From the NCBI RefSeq assembly GCF_030867095.1, contig NC_081835.1:39229892-39293891 (forward strand): a DNA stretch of 64,000 nt. The letters are read 5' to 3'. Both the position numbers and the translations under genes were made by a program. Source of the stretch: Alligator mississippiensis (taxonomy: Eukaryota > Chordata > Crocodylia > Alligatoridae). Positions 38,389 to 50,090 of this stretch are shown in pieces. The first letter of the stretch is position 1. Each line of letters opens with the position of its first letter. Under the pieces are notes generated by a model. The model was given only the letters and a program-made list of their open reading frames with translations, was not told the DNA's origin and did no database searches.

Positions 38389-38625
38389 ATCTGAAACAAC
38401 AGGATGAACAGCCTTGTCTTTTAAATCCCTCCAATTACTTGTGTCATCAACTTGGTTATGTCCCCTTGGCTGCTAGCATGAAGAATGTGTTGAACAGGGT
38501 GGCCGTCTAGAGAATACAGTGTTTTCATATCAAAGTGCCTCAGATGATTGATCCATGAAGATTTAAATAAGAATGCTATAACACAATTGTGTATTAGTTA
38601 TTAAAGTTCCCTTGTGCAAGTGTCA
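38389..38625 (+). other. TNNC1: TNNC1 3' untranslated region (predicted)
   Basis: Follows the stop codon directly. An ATTAAA polyadenylation signal at 38600-38605 and a GT-rich 'cttgtgcaagtgtc' stretch behind it give a likely end near 38620-38630. An alternative, more distant AATAAA lies at 39155-39160. Confidence 0.55.
38600..38605 (+). terminator. TNNC1: putative TNNC1 polyadenylation signal ATTAAA
   Basis: ATTAAA about 210 bases after the stop codon is the first standard variant signal in the expected range. Inferred from position only. Confidence 0.5.
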
Positions 38626-39483
38626 AGTCTTGATCAATCAAGAGTAGATGAGATAACAAAAATATCATTATATCTGTAAGAAACATTTTGCCTGTAGTCT
38701 AACTGTAACCTCTCAATTGTAAAAAGCAAACAAAGAATTGACTATTACTAAAGCACTACATATTGTCAGATATTGCATGTGACCCCTCTGTGAATTGTTT
38801 ACTAAAAGGTTGCATGTTTCTTATAGCTGTGCACTGAACTATGCATTTGGAGAAATTCCTGTTCCTGGTGAAGTGAATAAGTGTCAGTTTTAATGCTACC
38901 ATGATTTGGTCTTCAGCACTTGTGGGGCTAATCATATTGCATGGAACAATGAATAATGAAATATTAATTTGTGTTTGAACCTTAAGTAGAATGATGATTT
39001 GAGACATTTTAACTGTCACTGAAAATTCAGATTTTAAGTAGAAAAATGCAATATACAGTCTGTACTCTGCTTCCTCCTCTACCTATCATGACAGATGTCC
39101 AGTATTGTGGCAGTCTGCTCTGTGTGCAAAAATAAGATTCCTTTTCAAAATGCTAATAAAAACATTCATAAGCCAGAGTGGATGGTTTGTTATTTGCTGT
39201 TTCACAAAAGCCATTTTAGTTACAGTTTTAAAATAATCAAAGGACTATTTTCAGAGGAAATAAGTGAAGTGTGTTGCCAGGTTTTCATGAGAACAACTGG
39301 ATCAGGGTGAAGGAAGTCTTCATGTTTTTGGAAATAATGCATTCAGAATCTCTATTACTGAAAGTGGAAGTCACTTAAATCATGTCACAAGTATCCACAA
39401 CACTACTATTGTATGGTAAGATATGTTTTGTAAGCTGTCATTATCACATCAGAAGCTCTTCAGGGCTCTTCAGAATTTGTCCT
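38626..39483. other. non-coding downstream flank
   Basis: AT-rich, no repeat end or gene recognised. AATAAA at 39155-39160 could serve a longer TNNC1 transcript. Confidence 0.4.
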
Positions 39484-39489
39484 CAATAG

Positions 39490-39685
39490 AATAAAAAAAA
39501 ATAGGGAAGGAAGGGACCTCAGGAGTTCATTTAGTCCAACCCCCCTGCTCGAAGCAGGACCATCCCCAATTAGATCATCCCAGGCAGGGCTTTGTCAAGC
39601 CAGGCCTTAAAAACCTTCACGGACTGAGATTGTACCACCTCTCTAGGTAACCTGTTCCAGTGCTTCACCACCCTCCTAAGGTTTA
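39490..39685 (-). mobile_element. CR1 LINE 3' fragment
   Basis: Minus-strand CR1 tail: 'aggaagggacctcaggagttcatttagtccaacccccctgct' to 'ttccagtgcttcaccaccctcctaag'. Only the 3' untranslated end and last codons remain. It is of an older-looking subfamily similar to the 51517 copy. Confidence 0.8.
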
Positions 39686-40319
39686 ATAGTTTAATTTTTT
39701 CCCCTTGGCATGATGATTCTGTAAATTTTTGAGGTATTCACACAGTGATTCTCAACATTTTTAGATCCAAGGCGCCCCCTCAGAAAATTCCAGCTCTTGG
39801 TGTTCACTTTTTTTTTTAGGGGTGGAAAGTATGGGAAGAGTTTATTGGTGAAAAGAAAGTTGGAAGGATCCCTGGAAAGAATGAATTTAAGGAAGCATGT
39901 GAAGCAGGAAGTTGAGAGTTCTTGGTGAACAGGAGTAGATGAGATAACCAAAAGAAGAGAACAACAGAAGATCCAAAGTTGGCAGGCCCAGATTCTGAAA
40001 AGCATTTAAGCCTGTGCAGAAGTTCTGCAGGCTTCAGTAGGACTTAGTCACAAGTACATCTCTAAGTGCATTGCTGAATAGGGGCATAAGTGTGAAGAAG
40101 GAGGACAAAAGAGTGGTTTTGGAGGAGCTGAAGGGGAAAATAAGGATCAGGACAGACTAAAAGAAATAATCTGTTCAAGGGTAGGATTAGGTAGGGCCTG
40201 GCAGGGAGGACAAAGATCTCAGACCTGTGGAACTAACAGAAAAGGATTCTATGAAAGGATTTGAGTTTAATAGTTTCATTTGTATTTTTTCCTGGGATGA
40301 TGATCATATTCCTTTAATA
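39686..40319. other. non-coding, partial hAT-like end
   Basis: The phrase CAGTGATTCTCAACATTTTTAGATCC near 39742 resembles the left terminus of the element at 40320, but no right end is visible. The rest shows no gene. Confidence 0.4.
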
Positions 40320-40602
40320 CAGTGGTTCTCAACAGTTTTAGACTAAAGGCACCCCTTGATAGGCTTGAGGCACCCTTCATAAAATGCCAGATCTTAATTT
40401 TCACTTTTTTATTTCAGGAAAATAAGAGAACAATTTTTCTATTGCAAAGAACTCAGATAACAACAGGTCAAAATGGTTTTAACACTATGAATTCCTATTT
40501 GAAAACTCTAGGTTTATCTTGTAAATCATGTTTGTACACTTAACAGTGCAGTCATTGTGTGGCACCCCAAAGCCACAGCACCCTGGTTGGGAATCGCTAC
40601 AT
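40320..40602. mobile_element. hAT MITE, about 280 bp
   Basis: Starts CAGTGGTTCTCAACAG and ends near GGTTGGGAATCGCTA, a decayed inverse of the start. The flanks CTTTAATA and CATTAACT match only partly. 'Caccccttgataggcttgaggcaccc' and 'ggcaccccaaagccacagcaccc' are the typical subterminal parts. Confidence 0.7.
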
Positions 40603-40789
40603 TAACTGTTCCATATAAACATATAACACAACTGTCCCACATATAACAGTGCTGTCCCACTCTGTCAATGATGTCCTACGTTCTCACATTGCTTTTATGA
40701 TGCAACAAATAAAACATTTACCCAGAAAAGCAAACATAACGCTGAAATGTTTAACAACCTTAAATATCTGCAGTGTATGCACTCTAGAC

Positions 40790-41420
40790 CATTGGTGTTC
40801 AACCTCTGGCCTGCAGCTTGTGAACCCAGTGTGAAAGGCCCATCACTGGAGCATCAGCATGGGTGAATACTGCCACAACTCATCCCCTCCTTTCTCTGCT
40901 GCTAAGTTCAGTGACAGGGGAAAAGGTGATGAGCAGCAATGACGTTCCCCCACACTGACATGCTGATGAGCTCAGATCTTTTCCGCAGCTCCAGAGCTCA
41001 GGGCATAAATACTACCATCATTTGCCACTCTTCCTCCACACCCACCCCAAATTCAGTGGCAGGAGAAAAGAGGGAATGAGAAGTGACACCACTTGAACTC
41101 CAAAGCTGTGCAAAAGCTCTGAACATGTCAGCATGAGCTTCATCAGAGCCACCACTTTTGTGCAACTCTGGAACCCAGGGGATGAATACCAATGCCATTT
41201 GCCCCATAAGCCTTTCTGAATTCACCAGCAAGGGGATGAGCGGTGGTGGCTTTCATTTGTGCTGACAGCTGGTCAGCTCAAAGCTTTTGCACAGCTCCAG
41301 AGCCTAGGGGGTGAACACTGCTGCTGCCTGTTCCCTCTTTCCCCTGCCACAGAATTTGGGCGGGGGGGCGGGGGCAGCAAAAGACAGTGGCTTTCACTCC
41401 CCGGGTTCCAGAGCTGTGAG
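40790..41420. repeat. tandem repeat, about 170-200 bp units, in a hAT-like relic
   Basis: Begins with a hAT-like end (CATTGGTGTTCAACC near 40792). The segment 'gctcagatcttttccgcagctccagagctcagggcataaatactacc' at about 40970 recurs at about 41110-41190 and 41275-41320 with changes. Open frames there are by-products. The right boundary is uncertain. Confidence 0.5.
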
Positions 41421-41639
41421 AAAGCTTGGGAAACTGGAAGAAGAAAAGGCAGTGGAGGTCAATCCCTGACATCCTCATGCATGCATGTCTACAGGGCTTT
41501 GTTATAGCACAAGGGGTGGCTACAGCACCTGGAAACAAAGAAGAATTATTTCAAATGAAGACTTGCTGCTCTGGAGAAGAGGACAGTCTCACTCCAAGAG
41601 AATTTCAAAAGCAGACAGTACTCCCTTTAGGAGACACTG

Positions 41640-42084
41640 GTAGGGCACTGGGAAGCAAGGGAAGCTGAGGTAAAGTACAGTGCTGCCAGCTGGGCATTCT
41701 CAGAATCCCTCAGCCAGCACTAGAAATCTGGAAGTGGGTCAACTTCCTCCAAGTTAATGCAATCCAATGGCCCATCAACTTCGATCCCTGCTGCTGCCCA
41801 AGAAAAGAAACTTTGAAATCCAGGGAAATCACATCATCCTTTACCTCCCTTTGCACTGCTGTGTAAGATGAAGTTTCTTTTCAACCTGGGAGAATTTTTA
41901 CAATCTTTGAACTCTCCTCTGCATGAAGAAGGCTGTTTGGACCCAAAAGCTTGCAAAGAAAGACATTTTTTGTTACTAGCTTTGTCTAATAAAAGATGTA
42001 GCCTCTAGCACAAGAGTTTTGTCTGCTTCTGCTTTTCTAGACCAACACGGCTACAAACTATACCCTTGCAACAAGCACGCACTG
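41640..42084. repeat. repeat tail resembling a Penelope-like 3' end
   Basis: The part 41930-42070 has 'aaaagcttgcaaag', 'tagctttgtctaataaaagatgta' and 'tctagaccaacacggctacaaac'. This block recurs at 58600-58735, 60345-60485 and, in part, 32600-32690. At 58 kb it follows a Penelope-like coding relic, which suggests the origin. The stretch before 41900 shows nothing clear. Confidence 0.5.
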
Positions 42085-44755
42085 TTGGTACATATTCAGT
42101 TTATTGTTCACTATAACCCCAAGGTCCTTTTCTTCAGAGCTGCTGCCCAGCCAGTCAGCCCTGAGCCTGTACTTGTGCATGGGATTGTTCTGTCTTAAGT
42201 GCAGGACTTTGCACTTGTCCTTGCTGAACATCATGAGATTTCTTTTGGCCTAATCATCCAATTTGTCTAGGTCACTCTGAATCCTAGCCCTACTCTCCAG
42301 CATATCTACTACTCCCCCCAGCTTGGTGATATCTGCAGACTTGCTAAGGGTGAACTTTATGCCATCTTCCAGGTGGCTGATGAAGACACTGAACAAAACT
42401 GGCCCCAGGGCCGATCCCTGAGGCACTCCACTAGATACCAGCTGCCAACTAGACATCAAGCCATTCATTACTAACCTCTGAGCCCAATGCTCCAGCCAGT
42501 TTCTATCTACCTTACAGTCCATTCATCCAGCCCATACCTCCTTCACTTGCCTGTGAGAATGTTGGGGGAGTCTATATCAAAAGCCTTGCTAAAATCAAGA
42601 TATACTACATCCACTGGTCTCCCAGTGTCCACAGAGCCAGTCATCTCATCATAGAAGGCAATCATGTTGGTCAGACATAACTTGCCTTTGGTGAAACCAT
42701 GTTGACTGTTCCTAAATTACCTTTTTCTCCTTCAAGTGCTTACAAATGGATTCCTTGAGGATCTGCTTCATGATTTTTCCAGGGACTGAGGTGAGGCTGA
42801 CTGGTCTGTAGTTCCCTGGATCCTCCTTTTTCCCTTACTTAAATATGGGCACTATGTTTGCTCTTTTCCAACCATCCAGGACCTCTCCTGATCTCCATGA
42901 GTTTTCAAAGATGATGGCCAATGGTTCTGCAATCATATCAGCCAACTCCTTCAAAACCCTTGGGTGCATCTCATCCAGCCCCATGGACTTGTAAATGTCC
43001 AGCTTTTCTAAATAGTTCCTAACCTGTTCTTTCACCACTGTTGGGTTGCCCACTTCCTCCCCAAACTGTGCTGCCCAGTGTAATCCGGGAGCTGACCTCG
43101 CCTGTGAAGACTGAGGCAAAAAAGGCATTAAGCACTTCAGCTTTTTCCGCATCCTCTGTCACGAATTTGCCTCCCCCATTCAGTAGGGGACCCACACTTT
43201 CCCGGATCCTCCACTTGCTACTGACATATTTGTAGTTTCTTGTTACCCTTCACATCCCTTGCTAACTGCAACTCCAATTGTGCTTTGGCCTTCCAGACTT
43301 CATCCCTGCATGCCCGAGCAATGCTCTTATACTCCTCCCTAGCTATTTGTCCAAGTTTCACTTCTTATAAGCCTCCTTTTTCTGACTTAGCCTGCTGAAG
43401 AGTTCCCTGCTAAGCCAAGTTGGTCTTCTGCCATACTTGCTAGTCTTCCTGCACAGTGGGATAGTTTGTTCCTCTCAGTAAGGCTTCTTACTGCCAGCTC
43501 TCCTGGACTCCTCTCCCCCTCAGACTGGTTTATCAGGGAATCCTGCCCATGAGCTCCCTGAGAGAGTCAAAGTCTGCTTTTCTGAAGTCCAGCATCTTTA
43601 CTCTGCTGCTCTCCATCCTTCCTTTCCTCAGGATCCTTAACTCAATCATCTCATGGTCATCACTGTCCAAGTTGCCATCCACTACTACATTCCCCACCAA
43701 TTGATCCCTGTTTGTGAGCAGTAGGTCAAGAAGAGCATGGCCCCTAGTTGGCCGCTCCAGCACTTGCACAAGGAAATTGTCCCCAACACTGTCCAAAAAG
43801 CTTCCTGGATTACCTGCACACTGCTGTATTGCCCTCCCAGCAGATGTCAGGGTGATTGAAGTCCCCCATGAGAACCAGGGCCTGTGATCGGGAAACTTCT
43901 GCTAGCTGTTTGTAGAAAACCTCATCCACCACTTCCTCCTGGTCTGGTGGTCTATAGAAGACACCCTCCTCAATATTACCATTGTTGCTCTCCCCTCTAA
44001 CCTTAACCCAGAGACTTTCAACAGGTCTCTCTCCAGTTTCATACTGGAGCTCTGAGCAATCATATGGCTCTTTTACATAAAGTGCAACTCCTCCTCCTCA
44101 ACAACTTGTACCTTTCTGAACAGCTGAACAGTTTGTACCAATCCATGACTGTGCTCCAGTCACGTGAGCTCCCACCGAGTCTCTGTTATTCCAATCATGT
44201 CATAGTGCTGTGACTGTGCAAGGACTTTCAATTCTTCCTGCTTGTTTCCCAGGTTCTGTGTATTGACATAGAAGCACTTAAGGTAACAAGTTGATTGCCC
44301 TGATTTCTCAGGAAGTATGAGAACACCTCCCTTGTTGCCTCCTCCTGCTTGCTCTTCCTCCAGGTCTCCTGCTTCCCCACTTACCTCAGGGCTTTGGTTT
44401 CTATCCCCCAGTGAACCTAGTTTATAGCCCACCTCACTAGGTTAGTGAGCCTGTCTGCAAAGATGCTCTTCCCCCTCTTCATCAGGTGGATCCCATTGCT
44501 TCCCAGCAATCCTTGGAACAACATCCCATGGTTGAAGAAGCCAAAACCCTGCTGGTGACAGCATCTGTACAGCCAGGTATTGCTCTACAGGATGCACCTG
44601 TTCCTGCCTGGACCCTTTCCTCCCTTGATCGGAAGGATCTAAGAGAACATGACCTATTCCCCAGACCCCTTCACCTTTGCACCCAGAGACCTGTAGTCAC
44701 TTTTGATCTGTCCTGCAGGGAAGTCAGTAGGGTGGGGGGATTGAGACCCCCATAA
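42085..44755 (-). mobile_element. CR1 LINE, long copy lacking its 3' end
   Basis: Minus-strand CR1. From right to left: a 5' untranslated and endonuclease start (MGYKLGSL region; YLKCFYVNTQNLGNKQEEL at about 44275-44215), the endonuclease end (43796-43533, containing TRGHALLDLLLTNRDQLVG), the linker and RT start (43152-42835, MHPRVLKELADMIAEPLAIIF), and the RT palm (42522-42250, [19 protein letters not shown]). The copy stops at 42085 inside the RT, abutting another repeat, so the tail is missing. Frames are broken in several places. Confidence 0.88.
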
Positions 44756-45404
44756 TTAGGAAGGGAGGGAGGAAGGGAGGGAGGGAGCTGGGCAGGGCTA
44801 GGGCCCTGAGCCAGGTCCCCCAGCAGATAGACTGCCCATCTGGGCTGCTGCCCTGCATTCACCCACTCTCCATGTAATCCCTGAGTGAGAGATGGCCCCT
44901 GCTGAGCCCAGCCACATGAAGAGGGATGGGGAGCAGGCTGAACAGCATCTGCTCTCAGCTCTAGCTGAGCCCCTGGGCTGCCGCCCTAGCCATAGTGTCT
45001 ACAACTGTGGTGGTACTGCCAGAGGCTGGGGTTCTGGGTGCCTCTCCCCAGGCTCCACACCATAGGCACCACCAACCCACCATTTCCCCTGACATTACAC
45101 CAACCACAGTCTTGTAAATAGTTGCATGGGGAAGAGGGTCTTACTGGTAGTGAGTGTTGGGTTTGGGAGAAGTGGGGGCAGGAGGGAGTGTGCTGTGGTG
45201 GAGAAAAATTAAGATTCTTGATTTGAAACTGTCCAGAGTTCATGTGCTCTTAAGGGTAACCTGTGAGCCTGGGGTCCATGAACAGGCAGCCTACCAGGGG
45301 GATGGGGGAGGAGGTGGTCCACAGGTGCCTTGCAAGCAGGATACCCTTTCCACCACTGCCGTGAAGGAGGGCAGGGAGTGTTCATGGCGCACTCACCACA
45401 GACT
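44756..45404. other. non-coding, with a GGGA microsatellite
   Basis: A (GGGA)n/(GGAA)n purine tract lies at about 44758-44790. The rest is GC-rich sequence without a recognised gene or repeat end. Confidence 0.45.
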
Positions 45405-46135
45405 CCCAGGATAGCATCCCCTACAGGATGAGCTTGTCCCCCTGGAGACCCCTGTCAGGCTGAACCCGCCTATCCCCCTTGGGGACTCCTGCCATGCTGA
45501 ACTCATCCCCCATGGAAACCTGACTGGCTGAGCCCATTCCCCCTGGAGACCGCTGCCAAGCAGAACCTGCCTCCCCTCAGAGACCCCTGCCAAATTGAGC
45601 CCATCCACCTTGGGGATGCCTGCCAGGCTAAGCTTCCCCCCCACAGATCCCTGCCAGACTGAGCCTGCCCCCCATCAGTGACACCTGCCAAGTTAAGCCC
45701 ATCCCCCTTGAAGACACATGGCAGACTGAGCCTCCTCTGGACCCTCTCAAGGTTATCTACATTCCTCTTGAAGTGTGACGCCCAAAACTGGATACAGTAC
45801 TCCAGCTGCGGCCTTACCAGTGCTGCATAGAGGGGAAGTATCACCTCCTTCGACCTGTTTGTGATGCACCTGCTAATGCATGACAGAGTGTGGCTAGCTC
45901 TCCTGATCACTTTGTCACGCTGTCGACTCATGTTCATCTTTGAGTCAACTGACTCCAAGATCCCTTTCTGCTGCTGTGCTGCCCAGAAAGACATTTCCAA
46001 ATCTGTATGTGTGTTGGTGATTTCTTCTCCCCTACCAGGGTAAGCCTGTCTCCCTTGGAGATGCCTGCCAGGCTGAGCCTGCATGCTCTAAAGACCCCTG
46101 CCAAGCCGAGTCTGTACCTGCTGGAGAACTCTGGC
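45405..46135 (-). repeat. minisatellite of about 35-bp units, split by a CR1
   Basis: Units of the form 'cctgccaggctgagcccatcccccttggagac' repeat about nine times at 45415-45735 and two to three times at 46036-46130, each with several changes. The CR1 fragment 45736-46035 sits between the two parts. The minus-strand frames seen across it are repeat products. Confidence 0.8.
45736..46035 (-). mobile_element. CR1 LINE fragment inside the minisatellite
   Basis: The fragment encodes the C-terminal RT stretch (LSCISRCITNRSKEVILPLY, then LVRPQLEYCIQFWASHF) on the minus strand. Both its 5' and 3' ends are missing. Confidence 0.85.
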
Positions 46136-47039
46136 ACCCGGGCAGCTGTACCTGGTGGCTGCAGCTCACCCTAGCTGCTGCAAGAGGTTAGAGCAGGAGC
46201 AAGCCTGGATCTACTTAATCTTATAAGAAGCAAATCTGCTTCCACCAGGGTGCATGTGTAGATGAATCCCCAGGGCTATCTTACTGTGCAGTAAGTCTAA
46301 ATAGCATTAATTTCATGTGTAGACATACCTAGCCCAGAGTTACTTCCTAGCTTTGTTAGGCTTAGGTAGCCCTGGCTCCTCCCTCTTGCAGTCACCTGAT
46401 CTCCCTACTTCCAAGAACCAGGCCCAAGGGTTTTTCATTGCCTCCCCTGTAGGCTTGCTGGCTTGTAGACACTTAGCCCTGCTGACTTCTTTAACAAGCC
46501 TCAGGACTTTTCTCCTTATTTGTTAGCAGTTCTGCTGTTCTTGAAGCCTGCATGTTACTCACAGCACCAGTAGCAAGCTGATTATTCTGGAGCCTACCTC
46601 TTTCTACTGGCTGGTCCTAGTCACCTGTCTCTCTCCCTTTGAGTAACAGAGGGTGGGAGTCCTCTATTACACCGTTATCAATCAACCTTAATGATCAACT
46701 TTAACACTGCTATTTGTTACCTGCACCCTGGTGGTATCAATTAACCTTTGATGAGGCCTGCTTTAATCAATGCTCTTAGAAAAGCCTTTATACACATTGC
46801 ATATGGTTTGATCAATGTTTATATACCCTTGGAGGCCTACACAAAGTAGTGTATCTACATACATAACTGCAATTCAGTTCTGGGAAAAAAGGAAGAAGAA
46901 TCACACTTAGGTGCATAGTTGCATAAATGTGGCTTTTGCACCTCTTACATGGGTGCTTGAGGTAATAGCATTCTGCATCTTGTTTCAGTTTTTGACATGT
47001 AGGCAGCCCCATTCTTTGCAGCTTCTGAAATGAGGCTAA
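46136..47039. other. non-coding with one small DNA element
   Basis: The part 46240-46330 has 'gtgcatgtgtagatg' and 'catgtgtagacat' ends of the dispersed 'CTACACATG' family. The rest shows no gene. Confidence 0.45.
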
Positions 47040-47935
47040 ATATAGGGACAAATGCAGTTTTGCAATGCATGAATAGAAGCATTAGATACAAAACATGGAA
47101 GGTGATTGTGCTTCTCTGATCAGCACTAGTTAGGCTTCATCTAGACTATTGTCTGAAGTTTGGGACTCCACATTTTAAAAAGGACATGGAATAGTTAGAG
47201 AGGGTCCAGAGACAGATGACAAAGATGATAAAGAGCTTGGAAAGCAAGTCATACGAGGAGAGGCTGAAGGAGCTAGGCATGTTCAGCTTGAGAAAAAGTT
47301 GTTTAAGAGGGGGTATGATAGCATTCTTCAAATACCTGAATGGCTGCTATAAAGAAGAAGAAAAACACCTTTTCTCTCTTGCTGCAGAGAGTAAGATACA
47401 GACCAATGGCTTGAAATGCAGGGAAGTAGATTTAGACTTCTTCATTGTTAGAATAGTGAGGCAGTGAAAAAGACTGCTGGGACTTGAAGTTAGAGATTCT
47501 TGGCTAGCTTGACTGTTTTGTCCATCTGCTTAGGGTCAGACCAATCTCCGTATTTGGGGTTAGGAAGGAATTTTACCCCATGGTCAGAATGGCATGGACT
47601 GTAAGGGTTTTTGCTTTCCTCTGTAATGAGCAGAGGAGGACGGAGGGAGGAAGAAGCAGGTGAAAACAGTCCTCTACCTGAGATCTCCTGTGTGTATATA
47701 TATTAACAGCCTTTTATAAAAACAGGATATTGGCTACCATGGTTCCCCTGCTTTATCTGTGGCAAGTTAAGGTGTTATGTATTGTGTTGTGTCAGGGTTG
47801 ATGGTAGTTTTACAAAGAGTTAATTATGGATTGTATAGGATGGTTTGGATAGGGATGATCCTGCCTCAGACAGAGGGTTGGACTAGATGACCCATGAGGG
47901 TTCCCCTTACAACCTCTATTATTGTAAAGGAAATA
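47040..47935 (+). mobile_element. CR1/L3-like LINE 3' part, plus strand
   Basis: Encodes a decayed RT C-terminus (MTKMIKSLESKSYEERLKELGMFSLRKS at 47216-47300). It ends with a 3' untranslated tail containing 'ggttggactagatgaccc' and 'ccttacaacctctattattgta' near 47876-47926. The order shows plus orientation, opposite to most CR1 copies here. It looks older than they do. Confidence 0.82.
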
Positions 47936-49620
47936 AGCTGGTTGGAACTAATATGGGGGGGGGGGGTCATAAGGGGTGCCTGTACACAAGTGGGAAGCTT
48001 CTCTGACACACTGTAATTACAGTGCTTCAGAACAAACTCTATTAATCAAGTCTGCTGGAGCATGGCAATTACTGCACTCCAGGCAGCTTCTTCATCTTGT
48101 GTATCAGCATCCCTGTGCTTCAAAATGGCAGTGGGGGTGCTTGAACTAAAGCTCACCGAATGAGCCCTCCACCTCTGCCCCCAGAGCACATGTAAAAGTG
48201 CCCAGAGAGTCCAATAATGACATTTTTAGGATATAATACAGCAGAACCTACAGTACTTCTGGATGCATCTGCTGTAGGCTGTGAGCTGGCACATAATTAG
48301 GATTTGGCAATGACTAACTTTCAATAAAATCCACCAATAACTCTTCAGATGTGGCATATCTTCAATTAAGGCAGTACCTATTTAGAGCCATATTATTTCT
48401 GGTACACTGGGAACATTTATCAGACAGCTCATTCTATCCCTGATTGATGCTTCCTTTACCATGTGTGTATCTACATGTTTCTGTCATGGTGAACTCTGTT
48501 AGAGTAGCTGGGAGGTAGGGAAGGGCTTCCAGTTGTAGGCCTGATTACTGTTGCTGCCATATTAAGATACATAACCTTTCAAAAAAGCCATCTTGAGAGT
48601 AAGAAAATGAGAAGTACTCTTAGAAGCTCAATGAAAGGGTAGAACTGGCACTGGTAAGAACCAATGTCTGGCCTAAAGCCAGTATCTGAATATCAACTGG
48701 TAATACAACCCACTGGTTTTCCTAGGGACCTAAATATCCATCCTCAGAGCCATGCATGTACAGAACTGTAAGAGCTGACTGGCATAGGCAGTCAGTCCAA
48801 AGGGATCACCTGTGGTCAGGAGGTTACTGGAGTAGAAGCCAGGGCCAAAGCTGGGTGTCAGTCCTAATCCATGATAGCAAGCCAAGAGTCCAGACAAAGT
48901 CATGGGTAGGATAAGAAGCTGATCCAGGCCAGGAGGTCCAAGACAGGAAAGAACAGAAGTAAGGAGGTTCAGAGTACAGTCAGGTTTAGTGGTTCCAAGC
49001 TGGCCAGGGGTACAGCAAGGCAGTCTACTGCCCAAAAAGCCTGCTGTTCTGTGGTCTGAACTTATATAGGCCAGTGTAGGTTTGGCTTTTTTTCTGAAGA
49101 ATCTCTCACCCTGATTCCCTAATTACTTCCAGCTGAGACCTGGGACTGGATCTGCCCCAGCTGGGATTTGGCTCATTTCAAGAACTCACTTGTCATATGC
49201 AAGGAGTAAAGAGTATCATATCTATGGAGCTTCCTGCATGCCTGAATGTAGAGTAAGTCCTCTCTGTGCAGACTGCTGACATATAGTCTGGGTATAGGAG
49301 GATCTCACAAGTGTGACCTGGATGTGGGGATCAGGGCTCCATAGTAAAGATCACAAGTTGGGAGTGTAAGACACTAGGGGCAAGGCAGGTCAGAAGTCCA
49401 AGAGTTAGGCAAGGGATTGGACAAGGAACAGGCAGGCAGCAAGCACACTGGGACTAAACATGTAGTATTCATGGGGTTCAGTAAAAGACAGTCTGGCATG
49501 AATGAGAAGAAATAAACAACAACTTTTACTGTGGAGCAGTAGGCAAGTTTCTGCAGGCCATTGGTCTCTAGCTAACTAACTATTCTAACTGAGACACAAT
49601 CTGTCAGTTCCTAGTTTTGT
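47936..49620. other. non-coding, unclassified repeat-like sequence
   Basis: A G-run lies at about 47957-47967. The part 47975-48210 resembles the 'gtacacaag...cacatgtaaaagtgccc' DNA-element family. The part 48640-49540 has loose repeats of 'aagtccaagagttaggcaaggg' and 'gaggtccaagacaggaaagaac' and could be part of an unclassified interspersed repeat. No gene recognised. Confidence 0.4.
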
Positions 49621-50050
49621 CATAGAATCATAGAAGTAGGTTCGGAAGGGACCTTGTAGATCTTCAAGTCTGACCCCCTGCCTGGGCAGGAAGAAAACTG
49701 GGCTCAAATGACCCCAGCCAGGTAAGCATCAAGCCTCTTCTTAAAGACCTCCAGGGTAGGAGCCAGCACCACTTCCCTTGGAAGTTGGTTCCAGATCCTA
49801 GCCACCCCAACTGTGAAGTAGTTCTTACAGATGTCTAACCTAAACCTACTCTCCAACAACTTGTGGCTGTTATTCCTTGTTATCCCGGGGGGCGCTAGGG
49901 GAAACAAGGTCTCCCCCAAACCCTTCTGGTCCCCCCTAGTGAGTTTATAAACTGTCACCAGGTTCCCCCTCAGCCTTCTCTTGTGAAGGCTGAACAGGTT
50001 CAGGTCCTGTAGCCTCTCATTGTAGGGTCTGCCCTGCTGTCCCCTGCTTG
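49621..50050 (-). mobile_element. CR1 LINE 3' end
   Basis: The tail CATAGAATCATAGAAG opens the copy at 49621. A minus-strand frame of 116 codons (50054-49704) encodes the RT C-terminus, RPYNERLQDLNLFSLHKRRLRGN and on to the end (LDAYLAGVI). Strong 5' truncation. The intact tail frame suggests a relatively young copy. Confidence 0.9.
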
Positions 50051-50090
50051 TCAATCTTCTAAATTAGGGAGCATCTCTAAATTATAACTT

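Noticed and set aside
45503-46084. 193-codon minus-strand frame with LAGVSRG-like repeats
   Set aside because: It is a chance fusion of a CR1 RT fragment with minisatellite units.
45405-46135. CRISPR-like array of regular repeats
   Set aside because: Units are adjacent and diverged with no unique spacers, and the DNA is vertebrate.
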